Assembly: GCF_019192965.1 (NCBI RefSeq)
Contig: NZ_JAHTKU010000008.1
Location: forward strand, 266,279-330,278
Direction: 5' to 3'
DNA: 64,000 nt
Source: Nocardioides daeguensis
GTDB lineage: Bacteria; Actinomycetota; Actinomycetes; Propionibacteriales; Nocardioidaceae
The notes under the pieces are model-generated. The model made no database searches, was not told the origin of the DNA, and was given only the letters and a program-made list of their open reading frames with translations. Below, piece by piece: positions 43,589 to 54,093 of the stretch. Within the stretch, counting starts at the first letter, position 1; every line of letters begins with the position of its first letter. The position numbers and the translations under genes are program-made.

Positions 43589-46191
43589 GCCTCCCCCTGG
43601 ATGGTCATGATCACGGCATCGATCTCGTCGGGCTTGACCAGCACGTCGCGGGCCTTGGATCCCTCGCTGGGTCCGACCACGCCCCGGCTCTCGAGGATGT
43701 CCATCAGCCGGCCGGCCTTGGCGAAGCCGACCCGCAGCTTGCGCTGCAGCATCGACGTGGAGCCGAACTGCGTGGAGACCACGAGCTCGATCGCCTGGAT
43801 GACCAGGTCCATGTCGTCGCCGATGTCGTCGTCGAGCACCTTGCTGGACGCCGCGGGCGCGGTGACGTCCTCGCGGTAGTTGGGCTCGAGCTGGCCCTTG
43901 CAGTGCTTGACGACCTGGTGGATCTCGGGCTCGCTGACCCAGGAGCCCTGCACCCGGATCGGCTTGGAGGCACCCATCGGCAGGAACAGCCCGTCACCCT
44001 GGCCGACCAGCTTCTCGGCGCCGGGGGTGTCGAGGATGACGCGGCTGTCGGCGAGGCTGGAGGTCGCGAACGCCAGCCGGGAGGGGACGTTGGCCTTGAT
44101 CAGACCGGTCACGACGTCGACCGACGGACGCTGCGTCGCGAGGACCAGGTGGATGCCGGCCGCACGGGCGAGCTGGGTGATCCGGACGATCGAGCTCTCG
44201 ACGTCGCGCGGCGCGACCATCATCAGGTCGGCGAGCTCGTCGACGATCACCAGCAGGTACGGGTACGGCGTCAGCGTGCGCTCGCTGCCCGGCGGGACCT
44301 CGACCTTGCCCTCGCGCACGGCCTTGTTGAAGTCGTTGATGTGCCGGAAGCCGAAGTTGGCGAGGTCGTCGTACCGCATGTCCATCTCGCGGCAGACCCA
44401 TTCGAGCGCTTCGGCGGCCTTCTTGGGGTTGGTGATGATCGGCGTGATCAGGTGCGGGACACCCTCGTAGGCGTTCAGCTCCACCCGCTTGGGGTCGACC
44501 ATGATCATCCGCACCTCGTCGGGCGTGGAGCGCATCAGGACCGAGGTGATCATCGAGTTGATGAAGCTCGACTTGCCGGAGCCGGTGGCACCGGCGACCA
44601 GCAGGTGCGGCATCTTCGCGAGGTTCGCGACGACGAAGCCGCCCTCGACGTCCTTGCCGAGCCCCGCGACGAGCGGGTGGTGGTCGGTGCGCGCGACGTT
44701 GGAGCGGAGCACGTCGCCGAGCGAGACGATCTCCTTGTCGGTGTTGGGGATCTCCACACCCACCGCGGACTTGCCCGGGATCGGGCTGAGGATGCGCACG
44801 TCCTCGGAGCCGACCGCGTAGGAGATGTTGCGCTGGACGCCGAGGATCTTCTCCACCTTGACGCCGGTGCCGAGCTCGATCTCGTAGCGGGTGACCGTCG
44901 GACCGCGGGTGTAGCCGACGACCTGGGCGTCGACGTTGAACTCGTCGAGCACGCCCTGCAGGCGCAGCACGACGTCGTCGCTGGCCTTCGACCGGGCGCG
45001 GTGGGGGTCGCCGGGCTTAAGTGCCGACGCGTCGGGCAGCGTGTAGACGATGTCGCCGGACAGGGCGAGCTGCTCGACGCGCTGCGGCAGGTCGGCGTGC
45101 GGCGGCGGCTCGAGCTCGCCGGTCTCGTCCTCGGTCGGCGCGGACTGCGCAAGCCGGCGGGCGATGAGGGCGTTCGAACCGGCTTCCGGGTCGATCGGCT
45201 CGTCGTCGACGAGCGGCACGTCGATCGGCGCCAGCAGCTCCATCGACTCCTCGGCCGGACTCGGCTCCTCGTCCTTCTTGCGGCGCCGCTTCTTGGGCTC
45301 GGCGAGGACCGGGGAGTCGTACGCCGGGTCGCCCAGCCGCTCGAAGGTGTCGTCGATGCTGAGCGGCTGTGCGGCGTCGTCCTCGTGGTGGCGGCCCAGC
45401 AACAGGTCACCGATCTCGCGCAGCCGGTCGGGGACGCGGTACAGCGGGGTCGCGGTGATCACGAGGATGCCGAAGAAGGCCAGCAGCGCGAGCAGCGGTA
45501 CGACGACCGCCGGCGCGCGGAGGAGGTCGAGCAGCAGGGCCGAGACGACGTAGCCGACCGCGCCGCCGCCGTCGCGCAGCGGCGTGGTGTCGCCCTGCAC
45601 CGGCTCGGGGCTGCCGTTGGCGATGTGGACGATGCCGAGCAGTCCGAAGGAGAAGGCGGTCCAGCCGATGACCTGGCGGCCGGCCGGGCCGTTGCCGATC
45701 GGGTCGCGCATGACCCGCCAGCCCGCGGCCAGCACGAGCAGCGGCACGAACCAGCCGATCTTGCCGACCGATCCGGAGACCGCGGCGCGGGTGAAGTCCA
45801 TGACACCGCCCGGGACCTCGAACCAGACCGCGCCGGTGATGATCAGGGCGACGGCGACCAGGAGCAGGCCGAAGCCGTCGCGGCGCTGCTCGGGGTCGAT
45901 GTCGCGGGCGCCGTGCCCGACGCCGCGGGTGACCGCGCCGATGCCGTGCGCGAAGGCGAGCCACAGCGCGACCACTCCCCTGCCGAGCGCGGTGAAGGCG
46001 CGCAGCACCGGACCGGGGCCGGTGCGCACCGCCCGCGGGGCAGGCCGCTTCGCCGCCGACTTCTTGGCCGGCGGTCGCTTCTTGGTGGTCGTACTCCGGC
46101 TGCGCGAGCTGGCTGTCTTCTTCACGCCCGAGCGGGAGGAAGAGGTGGTCCTGCTGCGCGACGCCGGCGGGGAAGACGTACGGGTCGCCAT
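43585..46191 (-). CDS. ftsK: DNA translocase FtsK/SpoIIIE
   Basis: An 868-residue septum-associated DNA pump that clears the chromosome during division. A basic Ser/Lys/Arg-rich N-terminus (about 1-55) precedes four membrane helices (about 60-235), a variable acidic linker, the alpha/beta motor domain with Walker [10 protein letters not shown] near 530 and [11 protein letters not shown], and the C-terminal gamma winged helix ([20 protein letters not shown]) that reads KOPS-type sites. ATG 46191 is used; TAGGTT lies 7 bases upstream, so it is probably leaderless. Confidence 0.97.
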   Translation of the reverse strand: MATRTSSPPASRSRTTSSSRSGVKKTASSRSRSTTTKKRPPAKKSAAKRPAPRAVRTGPGPVLRAFTALGRGVVALWLAFAHGIGAVTRGVGHGARDIDPEQRRDGFGLLLVAVALIITGAVWFEVPGGVMDFTRAAVSGSVGKIGWFVPLLVLAAGWRVMRDPIGNGPAGRQVIGWTAFSFGLLGIVHIANGSPEPVQGDTTPLRDGGGAVGYVVSALLLDLLRAPAVVVPLLALLAFFGILVITATPLYRVPDRLREIGDLLLGRHHEDDAAQPLSIDDTFERLGDPAYDSPVLAEPKKRRRKKDEEPSPAEESMELLAPIDVPLVDDEPIDPEAGSNALIARRLAQSAPTEDETGELEPPPHADLPQRVEQLALSGDIVYTLPDASALKPGDPHRARSKASDDVVLRLQGVLDEFNVDAQVVGYTRGPTVTRYEIELGTGVKVEKILGVQRNISYAVGSEDVRILSPIPGKSAVGVEIPNTDKEIVSLGDVLRSNVARTDHHPLVAGLGKDVEGGFVVANLAKMPHLLVAGATGSGKSSFINSMITSVLMRSTPDEVRMIMVDPKRVELNAYEGVPHLITPIITNPKKAAEALEWVCREMDMRYDDLANFGFRHINDFNKAVREGKVEVPPGSERTLTPYPYLLVIVDELADLMMVAPRDVESSIVRITQLARAAGIHLVLATQRPSVDVVTGLIKANVPSRLAFATSSLADSRVILDTPGAEKLVGQGDGLFLPMGASKPIRVQGSWVSEPEIHQVVKHCKGQLEPNYREDVTAPAASSKVLDDDIGDDMDLVIQAIELVVSTQFGSTSMLQRKLRVGFAKAGRLMDILESRGVVGPSEGSKARDVLVKPDEIDAVIMTIQGEA

Positions 46192-46489
46192 GACACCAAA
46201 CCTAGGCGATCGTCCCACCCGTCACAGGGACCACAGAGCGGTGTGTCTCGCTCGGCGTCGCACCACGGCGCGACGCCGTCCGCGCGTCCCTGCCTGCCCT
46301 CACCGCCCCCGACCGGGACCAAGGGCACGCCCGAAGTTCCTGCGGCCCGGCGCCGCGGATGACGCAGAGTTTGCTCCGAACCTCTGGACCGCCCGCATTC
46401 CTGCCCTCTAGGGTCTCGTCCACGTGCGCGGGAGCGGGAACCCCCCTAGGCCTGCCGAGGGCACGTTCTATCTCGAGGAGAACATTGTC
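46192..46489. other. Divergent promoter region, ftsK / metallopeptidase
   Basis: No gene seen. It contains the ftsK -10 box (46199-46204) and a 9-base hairpin at 46253-46278 (CGGCGTCGC, loop of 8, GCGACGCCG). TAGGGT at 46409-46414 may be a -10 box for the protease gene, whose ribosome binding site GAGGAG is at 46475-46480. Nothing else recognisable. Confidence 0.6.
46199..46204 (-). promoter_or_regulatory. -10 box, leaderless start of ftsK
   Basis: TAGGTT on the minus strand, 7 bases before ATG 46191. Confidence 0.5.
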
Positions 46490-49400
46490 GTGAGACTCAA
46501 CCTTCCGGACGCCCTGAGGAAGGGCGTCGGACTCTCTCTCGTCGGGGCGGCCCTCGTGGTCATCCCGGCGGCACCGATCAAGGCCGCCCAGCCGGACCCG
46601 TCCGTCGTCGAGCAGATGCGCAACGAGGCTGCCGGCGACGTCGCGGTGACGACCTCGCCTGCCACGGGCAAGGTCGGCTTCATCAGCGCGACCGAGGACC
46701 TGGCACCGTCCGAGCGCTCGGGCGCCACCCGCAGCGGCGCCCAGGCGAAGGCCGGCGACTACGTCGACAAGTACGCCCGCGCCTTCGGCACGACCGCCGC
46801 CCAGCTCGGCAACCCCGTCACCACCGCGACGCCGGCCGGTCACACGGTCGACTTCACCCAGTCCTACCAGGGAGTCCCGGTCTTCGGCTCCAAGCTGCGC
46901 GCCCAGGTCGACACCGACGGTGACCTGGTGTCCGTGTCCGGCTAGGTCGCTCCGAACGTCGACGTCGACGTCACGCCGAGCCTGGACGAGGCGACCGCGA
47001 AGGCGAAGGCGATCAAGCTCGCCGCCCAGGCGCCGGCCGGTGCCGGCGAGGGCGCCGCCGCCAAGGCGAAGGCGAGCGACCTGACCGCCAAGGCCACGTT
47101 GATGGTCTACCGGATGGGTGCCATCCAGGGCGTCGAGGGTCGCAACCTGCTGGCCTGGGTGGTCGAGGTGACCGACGGCAAGCAGGTCCGCGAGACCAGC
47201 GTGCTCGACGCGAAGACCGGAAAGCCGGTCAACCGCTACTCGATGATCGCCCACGCGCTCGACCGCGAGCTGCACGAGAGCTCCATCGAGGACCCGATCG
47301 TGTGGAAGGAGGGCGACGCGTTCCCCGGGACCCTCGACGCCGACCAGAAGAGCGAGGTCCAGGGCACCGGCGAGGCGTACTGGTTCTTCAAGAACTCCTT
47401 CGGCCGCGACTCCTGGGACGGCGCCGGCGGCAAGATGATCACGGTCAACAACGACCCGACCATCGACTGCCCCAACGCCAACTGGAACGGCACCTCGACC
47501 AACTACTGCACCGGCGTCTCCTCCGACGACACCGTCGCCCACGAGTGGGGCCACGCGTACACGGAGAAGACCTCCGGCCTGCTCTACCAGTGGCAGCCCG
47601 GCGCGATGAACGAGGCCTACTCGGACATCTGGGGCGAGACCGTCGACATGCTGAACAACCGGTTCAACGCCCCGGACGAGGAGACCCACCGCAGCGACGG
47701 CAAGTGCTCCGAGGGCACCCGCGGCGCGATCTCGGTCGAGGTGAGCGCCCCGGTCGGCACCTGCACCGGCGCACCCGCTGCGTTCGGCCCCATCATCTCC
47801 ACCGTCACCGACGACCTGGTCGTCGGCACCGACGCGATCGAGGAGCAGGACGGCCAGGTGGTCGGCACCGACACCGACGGCTGCTCCCCGTTCGACAACG
47901 CCGCCTCCCTGGCCGGCAAGTTCGTGTACGTCGACCGCGGGCTGTGCGCCTTCGCCGACAAGATCACGCACGCCGAGGACGCCGGCGCCATCGGCATCAT
48001 CTTCGGCAACAACCGTCCCGGAGTCTCGTCGGTGGCCGGCTTCTCCACCCTCTACGGCGCCATGGTCAGCCAGGACGACGGCACCGAGATCAAGGCCGCG
48101 GCGGGACCGCTGACGATCACCCTGGCCGACGACGAGGCCCCCGGCTCGCGCGACACCAGCTTCCGCTGGCTGTCCGGTGAGGACGACCCGGCCTTCGGCG
48201 GCGCGATCCGCGACATGTGGAACCCGAACTGCTACGGCGACCCGGGCAAGGTGTCGGACGAGGAGTACTTCTGCGACACCGACGACAGCGGTGGCGTCCA
48301 CACCAACTCCGGCGTGGTCAACCACACCTACGCCCTGCTGGTCGACGGCGGCACCTACAACGGGGTGACCGTGCCGGCGATCGGGCTGGACAAGGCGGCG
48401 CACCTGTTCTGGCGCACGCAGACGGCGTACCTCACCTCGACCTCCGGGTTCGCGGAGCTGGCCGACGGCCTCGAGGGATCGTGCGCCACCCTCACGGGCA
48501 ACGCGACGCTCAAGAAGTTGACCCTCGGCGTGAGCGGACCGAACGAGCGGGGTGGCAGCGCGGACGACCAGGGCACGATCGCTCCGATCACCGCGGCCGA
48601 CTGCGCGGCCGTCACCAAGGCGATCGCCGCCACCGAGCTGCGCAAGGAGCCGGTGCAGTGCAACTTCAAGCCGCTGTTCCACCGCGGAACGGTCGGTTGC
48701 GGGGACGGCACGGTGACCAAGGACATGTGGACCGAGGGCTTCGAGTCCGGCCTCCCGGCCGGCTGGACCCAGGACGTCGAGTACGCCGACTTCGGGCCGG
48801 ACGGGAGCGGCGCGAAGCACTTCGACGCGACGACGACCACCAACCTCCCGGTCGTCAGCAAGGGCGGCGTGCAGCACAAGGGCGGCACCTCGGTGCTCTA
48901 CTTCAACGACAAGGGCAACGCCGGCAACTTCGGCAGCTGCAAGCTCGACGCGAACGACTACTCCTCCCGTGTGGGGATGTCGACGCCGGTGCTGACGGTG
49001 CCCGAGGGCGAGCTGCCGAGGTTCTCCTTCGACCACTACGTGGCCTCGGAGGTCGGCTTCGACGGCGGCAACGTGAAGGTCAAGGTCAACGGCGCGCCGG
49101 ACTTCGAGCTGGTCCCGGACAAGGCGTGGCTCTACAACGCGCCGGGCGGCCTGCTCGACACGGTGGCGGCAGGCAACACCAACCCGATGGCCGGCGAGCC
49201 CGCGTTCACCGGTGCGGACGGCGGTCTCCCGACCGGCGCCTGGGGCCAGTCCTCGATCGACCTGTCGATGATCGCCAAGCCGGGTGACACCGTGCAGTTC
49301 CGCTTCGACTTCGGCATGGACGGCTGCAACGGCAACGACGGCTGGTACATCGACAACGTGGCCGTAAGCATCTGCACCAAGCCCGTCGTCGCCCCTGGCA

Positions 49401-49687
49401 CCGCGACGGTCTCCCCGAAGGCGAGCGCCAAGAAGGGCATCGTCAAGATCAACATCGCCACCGCCGGCAACGTCGCGCTGGCCGGTCCGGTGACGGTCAC
49501 GATCAAGGGCAAGACCTACACCGGGACCGTGGTCGACGGCGTGCTGACCGTCAAGGCCAAGAAGCAGCTGCGCAAGCTGTGGAAGCAGGGCAAGCGCAAG
49601 GTCAAGGCGAGCGTGAGCTACCCCGGTGACGCGAAGATCGCCGCCTTCACCGCGACGGTGACGATCAAGCTGAAGGGCAAGCAGTAG
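46490..49687 (+). pseudogene. Secreted M4 (thermolysin-type) metallopeptidase interrupted by an in-frame TAG
   Basis: The frame runs from GTG 46490 (GAGGAG 9 bases upstream) to 49687, 1065 codons, broken only by TAG at 46943-46945 (codon 152). Before the stop: signal peptide and FTP-type propeptide (VDFTQSYQGVPVFGSKLRAQ). After it: the propeptide continues (APNVDVDVTPSLDEATAKAK), then the zinc site HEWGH near codon 350, NEAYSDIWGE with the third ligand, a PA domain insert (about codons 430-540), an MAM/immune-inhibitor A-like domain (WTEGFESGLPAGW) and a Lys-rich Ig-like end. TTG 47099 or ATG 47102 could start a downstream product but has no ribosome binding site and no signal peptide. Read-through, sequence error and true inactivation remain possible. 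Confidence 0.85.
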
Positions 49688-49700
49688 CACGTTGGACCAG

Positions 49701-49797
49701 GCGTATGGATCCCCGGATGTCCGGGGATCCATACGCTTGTCAGGGGTTGCAACCCCTGACATGTGCATGAATCCCCGGATATCCGGGGATTCATGCA
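49701..49797. repeat. Three consecutive perfect palindromes between convergent genes
   Basis: A: 49701-49736, arms of 17 (GCGTATGGATCCCCGGA) around TG. B: 49738-49761, 24 bases with half TGTCAGGGGTTG and no loop. C: 49764-49797, 34 bases with half TGCATGAATCCCCGGAT and no loop. A and C share the core ATCCCCGGA/TCCGGGGAT. They begin 13 bases after the protease stop and end 8 bases before the RNase J stop. Probable bidirectional terminators, but the size, perfection and shared core suggest a repeat element as well. Confidence 0.85.
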
Positions 49798-49805
49798 GGC
49801 GCGAA

Positions 49806-51491
49806 TCAGGCCTCGACGACCACCGGGATGATCATCGGGCGGCGCTTGTGGGTGTTGCTCACCCAGCGGCCGATCGTACGGCGGACCGTCTGCTGCAGCT
49901 GGTGCGTGTCGGTGTTGCCCTCCTCGATCGCGCGGTTGACGGCGTCGATGATCGGCTGCTTGATCGGCTCGAAGTCCGAGTCGAGCCACGCGTGGCCGCG
50001 GGCGTGGATCTCGGGGCCGGCGGAGACCTTTCCGGCGACGGAGTCGACGACCACGATCACCGAGATGAAGCCCTCCTCGCCGAGGATCCGGCGGTCCTTG
50101 AGCTCGGACTCGGTGACGTCGCCGACGGACTGGCCGTCGACGAAGACGTAGCCGCACTCGACCTTGCCGACCACGGAGGCCACGCCGTCGACGAGGTCGA
50201 CGACGACGCCGTCCTCGGCGTAGACGACGTTCTCGACGCCGGTGGCCTTCGCGAGGTCGCCGTTGGCCAGCATGTGCCGGACCTCGCCGTGGACGGGGAG
50301 CACGTTCTTCGGCTTGACGATGTTGTAGCAGTAGAGCAGCTCGCCGGCGCTGGCGTGACCACTGACGTGGACCAGGGCGTTGCCCTTGTGGACCACGTTG
50401 GCGCCGAGGCGGGACAGCCCGTTGATCACCCGGTAGACGGCGTTCTCGTTGCCGGGGATCAGGCTCGAGGCCAGCACGACGGTGTCGCCCTGCTCGAGGT
50501 GGACGAAGTTGTGGCTGCGCTGGGCGATCCGGGCCAGGGCGCTGAGCGGCTCACCCTGCGAGCCGGTCGAGATGAGCACCTGCCGCTCGGGGGCGAGGTC
50601 GGCGAGCTCCTTGGCCTCGACCATCACACCGGGCGGAACGTGGAGGTAGCCCAGGTCGCGGGCGATCGCCATGTTGCGCACCATCGAGCGGCCGACGTAG
50701 GCGACCTTCCGGTTGTACTTGACCGCGGCGTCGAGGACCTGCTGGACGCGGTGCACGTGGGAGGCGAAGCAGGCGACGATGATCCGCTGCTTCGACTCGG
50801 CGAAGGCCTGCTCGAGGACCGGGGTGATCTTCCGCTCGGCCGTGGTGAAGCCCGGGACGTCGGCGTTGGTGGAGTCGGTGAGGAAGAGGTCGACGCCCTC
50901 CTCACCCAACCGCGCGAACGCACGCAGGTCGGTGATCCGCCCGTCGAGCGGAAGCTGGTCCATCTTGAAGTCGCCGGTGTGCAGCACCATCCCGGCGCCG
51001 GTGCGGATGGCGACCGCGAGCGCGTCGGGGATGGAGTGGTTGACCGCGACGAACTCCAGGTCGAAGGGACCGAACGAGATCCGGTCGCCCTCCTTGACCG
51101 TGTAGAACGGCGTCTGGCGCAGACGGTGCTCGCGCAGCTTGGAGTTGACCAGCGCCAGGGTCAGCTGGGAGCCGACGAGCGGGATGTCCTGGCGCTCGCG
51201 CAGCAGGTACGGCGTGGCGCCGATGTGGTCCTCGTGGCCGTGGGTGAGCACGATCGCCTCGACGGCGTCGAGCCGGTCCCGGATCGCCGCGAAGTCGGGC
51301 AGGATCAGGTCGACGCCCGGCTGGCTGTCGTCGGGGAAGAGCACACCGCAGTCCACGACGAGGAGGCGACCGTCGTACTCGAAGACAGTCATGTTGCGGC
51401 CGACCTCGCCGAGCCCGCCGAGCGGGATGACCCGCAGGCCGCCCTTCGGGAGCTTCGGCGGGGCGGACAGCTCGGGGTGCGGGTGGCTCAT
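49806..51491 (-). CDS. rnj: Ribonuclease J
   Basis: A 561-residue metallo-beta-lactamase/beta-CASP nuclease with 5'-exo and endonuclease activity in mRNA decay and rRNA processing. The metal site HGHEDHIG is at residues 84-91; further motifs are LHTGDFKMDQ, TDSTNADVPG and the C-terminal VHGEVRHM and VSGHAS. Length normal. ATG 51491 shares its first base with the dapA stop, so translation is coupled to dapA, a conserved actinobacterial arrangement. Confidence 0.97.
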   Translation of the reverse strand: MSHPHPELSAPPKLPKGGLRVIPLGGLGEVGRNMTVFEYDGRLLVVDCGVLFPDDSQPGVDLILPDFAAIRDRLDAVEAIVLTHGHEDHIGATPYLLRERQDIPLVGSQLTLALVNSKLREHRLRQTPFYTVKEGDRISFGPFDLEFVAVNHSIPDALAVAIRTGAGMVLHTGDFKMDQLPLDGRITDLRAFARLGEEGVDLFLTDSTNADVPGFTTAERKITPVLEQAFAESKQRIIVACFASHVHRVQQVLDAAVKYNRKVAYVGRSMVRNMAIARDLGYLHVPPGVMVEAKELADLAPERQVLISTGSQGEPLSALARIAQRSHNFVHLEQGDTVVLASSLIPGNENAVYRVINGLSRLGANVVHKGNALVHVSGHASAGELLYCYNIVKPKNVLPVHGEVRHMLANGDLAKATGVENVVYAEDGVVVDLVDGVASVVGKVECGYVFVDGQSVGDVTESELKDRRILGEEGFISVIVVVDSVAGKVSAGPEIHARGHAWLDSDFEPIKQPIIDAVNRAIEEGNTDTHQLQQTVRRTIGRWVSNTHKRRPMIIPVVVEA

Positions 51492-52378
51492 CAGAGCAGA
51501 CCCGCCGCGGCCAGGCCGGCGCGGAGGTCGGCGACCTCCGCGTCGTCGAGTGCCATCAACGGCGGTCGGACCGCTCTGTTCGTCAGCACGCCGGCCAGCT
51601 CGAGCGCGGCCTTCGCGGTCGTGGCGCCGTAGTTGGGCACGCCCATGATCGCCTCGAAGGCGGGGATCAGGCCGGTGTGGATGCGCAGCGCCTCGGCGTG
51701 GTCGCCGGCGAGGAAGGCGTCGATCATCGCGCGCAGCTGGGTGCCGGCGACGTGGCCGACGACCGAGACCAGGCCCGTGGCGCCGTAGGCGAGGTAGCCG
51801 AGGGTGTTGACGTCGTCACCGGAGTAGACGGCGTAGCCGAGGTCGACCAGCTGGGCGGTCCGGGAGATGTCGCCGGTCGCCTCCTTGACCGCCACGACGG
51901 TGTCCCACTGCCTGGCCGCGGCGTAGGTCTCCAACGCGATCTTGGTGCCGGTGCGGCCGGGCACGTCGTAGAGCATGACCGGGACGGCGGTCGCCTCGAC
52001 GACGTGGCGGAAGTGGTTGAGCACGCCCGGCTGGCTGGGCTTGTTGTAGTAGGGGGTGACGAGCAGGAGCCCGTCGGCGCCGACCTTCTCGGCCTGCTTC
52101 GCGAGCTCGACGGAGTGACGGGTGTCGTTGGTGCCGACACCGGCGACCACCTTGGCGCGGTCGCCGACCGCGTCCTTGACCGCGGCGAGGGTCTCGCCGT
52201 CCTCGGCGCCCGTGGTGGTCGGCGACTCGCCCGTGGTGCCGGACACGACGATCCCGTCGTTGCCGTTGTCGACCAGGTGCTTGGCGACCTTCTGCACCCC
52301 GTCCAGGTCGACCGAGCCGTCCTCGAGGAACGGCGTGACCATCGCGGTCAGCATGGTGCCGAAGGGTGCAGAAGTCAT
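51491..52378 (-). CDS. dapA: 4-hydroxy-tetrahydrodipicolinate synthase
   Basis: A 295-residue TIM-barrel aldolase condensing pyruvate and aspartate semialdehyde in lysine and diaminopimelate synthesis. The Schiff-base lysine is Lys165 (VVAVKEATGD); Tyr137 (MLYDVPGRTG) and the GTTGES loop at 47-52 are in place. TAGCCT lies 6 bases before ATG 52378. It is cotranscribed with the RNase J gene. Confidence 0.97.
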   Translation of the reverse strand: MTSAPFGTMLTAMVTPFLEDGSVDLDGVQKVAKHLVDNGNDGIVVSGTTGESPTTTGAEDGETLAAVKDAVGDRAKVVAGVGTNDTRHSVELAKQAEKVGADGLLLVTPYYNKPSQPGVLNHFRHVVEATAVPVMLYDVPGRTGTKIALETYAAARQWDTVVAVKEATGDISRTAQLVDLGYAVYSGDDVNTLGYLAYGATGLVSVVGHVAGTQLRAMIDAFLAGDHAEALRIHTGLIPAFEAIMGVPNYGATTAKAALELAGVLTNRAVRPPLMALDDAEVADLRAGLAAAGLL

Positions 52379-52384
52379 GGGTCA

Positions 52385-52390
52385 AGGCTA
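52385..52390 (-). promoter_or_regulatory. -10 box, leaderless start of dapA
   Basis: TAGCCT on the minus strand, 6 bases before ATG 52378. Confidence 0.6.
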
Positions 52391-52473
52391 TCGTCCCCGA
52401 CTCATTTCGCTCACTCCGCACGCTCACGTGCCGCCGAGGAGGCATGTCGGTGCCGGGTGGCAGGGTCGGCAGG

Positions 52474-53148
52474 GTGAACGAACCCGTGCTCCTCCTCAGC
52501 GGTTCCGGCCTGCCGGCCTGGATCTGGGACGAGGTCCGCGCCGGCCTCGACGAGTCCGCGGTCGCGCCCCGGCCCACCTCCCCCGACGCCGGCCCGGAGG
52601 CGTACGCCGCCGCGGCGCTCGCCGCGGTCGACTGGCCCCGGTTCACGGTGGTCGCCCACTCCGTCGGGGGCGTCGTGGCCCAGGCGCTGCTCGCCGCTGC
52701 GCCCGAGCGGATCACGGGCGTGCTCGGCGTCTCGGCGGCGTGGCCGGCGCCCGGTCGCTCGTTCGCCGACGCGCTGCGGGTGCCGCAGCGCTGGCTGCTG
52801 CCGCTGATCCTCCGGCTCGCGGGCACCCGGCCGCCGGAGAAGCAGCTGCGCGCCGGGATCGGCGCCGGGCTGCCCGCGCAGACCGTCGACCGGCTGGTCG
52901 CGGAGTTCACCCCTGAGTCACGCCAGCTCTTCGTGACGCCCGCGCCCGTCGCGGACGGGTCGCCGGCGCGGCGGGGATATGTCCGCACCACGGGCGACCA
53001 GGAGCTCCCGCTCCCGGTGCAGGACCGCGCGGCCGCCGGCCTCGGCGGCGACTTCCGACGAGACCTGGCGACCGGCCACCTGCCGATGCTCGAGGACCCG
53101 GCCGGCCTGCTCGAGGTGGTCCGGGAGTTCCTCAGACCTGCGGCATGA
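52474..53148 (+). CDS. Alpha/beta hydrolase
   Basis: A 224-residue hydrolase-fold protein. The nucleophile elbow is VAHSVGG (Ser), the acid is probably in the TTGDQELPL region, and the His is in ATGHLPMLEDP. GTG 52474 is preferred because CAGGGT lies 7 bases upstream, the geometry seen at many other genes here, and VNEPVLLLSGSG fits a fold start; GTG 52450 with GAGGAGG 7 bases upstream, or ATG 52444, are alternatives. Substrate unknown. Its 3' end overlaps the convergent LLM gene by 17 bases. Confidence 0.75.
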   Translation: MNEPVLLLSGSGLPAWIWDEVRAGLDESAVAPRPTSPDAGPEAYAAAALAAVDWPRFTVVAHSVGGVVAQALLAAAPERITGVLGVSAAWPAPGRSFADALRVPQRWLLPLILRLAGTRPPEKQLRAGIGAGLPAQTVDRLVAEFTPESRQLFVTPAPVADGSPARRGYVRTTGDQELPLPVQDRAAAGLGGDFRRDLATGHLPMLEDPAGLLEVVREFLRPAA

Positions 53149-54070
53149 CCTCCGCCGCGACCAGGCGCAGGTGGTCGAGGTCGGTCAGGTCGAGGACCTG
53201 GAGGTAGATCCGCTGCGCACCGAGGTCGGCGTACCGCCGGATCTTGGCGACCACCTCGTCCGGCGTGCCGGCCAGCCCGTTCTCGCGCAGCTCGTCCGGC
53301 TCGCGACCGATCGCGGCGGCGCGCCGGGCGACGGCCGCCTCGTCCTCACCGACGCAGAGCACCAGCGCGTTGGACCAGGTGATCGACGCGGGGTCGCGGC
53401 CGATCTCCTCGGCGGCGCGACGGACCCGACCGAACTGGAGCGCGGTGAACTCCTCGTCGACGAACGGCAGGTTGAACTCGTCGGCGTACGCCGCCGCCAG
53501 GGCCGGCGTCTTGTGGGCGCCCTTGCCGCCGATGAGGAGGGGGACGGCGCCGCGGTGGCCGCTCGTCTGAGTCGGCTTGGGCAGCGCGGGGCTGTCCTCG
53601 AGCCGGTAGTGCTGACCCTCGAAGGCGTACCGCTCGCCGACGGGCGTCGACCACAGGCCGGTGATCAGCTCGAGCTGCTCGGCGTACCGCTCGAAGCGCT
53701 CGCGGGTGTCGGGGAACGGGATGCCGTAGGCGGTGTGCTCCTGGGTGAACCAGCCGGCGCCGAGGCCCAGCTCGATCCGGCCGCCGCTCATCTGGTCGAC
53801 CTGGGCGACCTGGATCGCCAGCACGCCGGGGTGGCGGAAGGTGGCGCTGGTCATCAGGGTGCCGAGCCGGATGCTCGTCGTGTCGCGGGCCAGGCCGGCG
53901 AGCGTGGTCCACGCGTCGGTCGAGCCGGGCAGCCCGTCGCCGCTCATGTGGAGGTAGTGGTCGCTGCGGAAGAAGGCGCCGAAGCCGAGCTGCTCGGCCT
54001 CGAGGGCCACGGCCAGCAGGTCGTCGTAGGTCGCGCCCTGCTGTGGTTCGGTGAAGACACGGAGCTCCAT
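53132..54070 (-). CDS. LLM-class F420-dependent oxidoreductase
   Basis: A 312-residue TIM-barrel flavin/F420 oxidoreductase. Features: FFRSDHYLHMSGDGLPG, RLGTLMTSATFRHPGVLAIQ, GRIELGLGAGWFTQEH and the PLLIGGKGAHKTPALAAAYADEFN segment typical of the F420-dependent branch. Reaction unknown. It lies 57 bases after folA on the same strand, with a 45-bp repeat between. A folate link is suggested only by position. Confidence 0.88.
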   Translation of the reverse strand: MELRVFTEPQQGATYDDLLAVALEAEQLGFGAFFRSDHYLHMSGDGLPGSTDAWTTLAGLARDTTSIRLGTLMTSATFRHPGVLAIQVAQVDQMSGGRIELGLGAGWFTQEHTAYGIPFPDTRERFERYAEQLELITGLWSTPVGERYAFEGQHYRLEDSPALPKPTQTSGHRGAVPLLIGGKGAHKTPALAAAYADEFNLPFVDEEFTALQFGRVRRAAEEIGRDPASITWSNALVLCVGEDEAAVARRAAAIGREPDELRENGLAGTPDEVVAKIRRYADLGAQRIYLQVLDLTDLDHLRLVAAEVMPQV

Positions 54071-54093
54071 GTCCCCTACCTTGCCAGCCGCGT

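Noticed and set aside
46202..49768. A 1188-codon open frame antisense to the metallopeptidase
   Set aside because: GC-rich third-position bias opens antisense frames; the translation is low-complexity Gly/Arg/Val with no domain, while the opposite strand has HEWGH and a signal peptide.
49701..49797. CRISPR array or attachment site
   Set aside because: The three palindromes differ in sequence and are not separated by equal-sized unique spacers; no integrase or cas gene is near.
52366..52473. Upstream ATG (52366) as the hydrolase start
   Set aside because: It would overlap the dapA start and promoter and adds unconserved residues; a -10 box fits GTG 52474.
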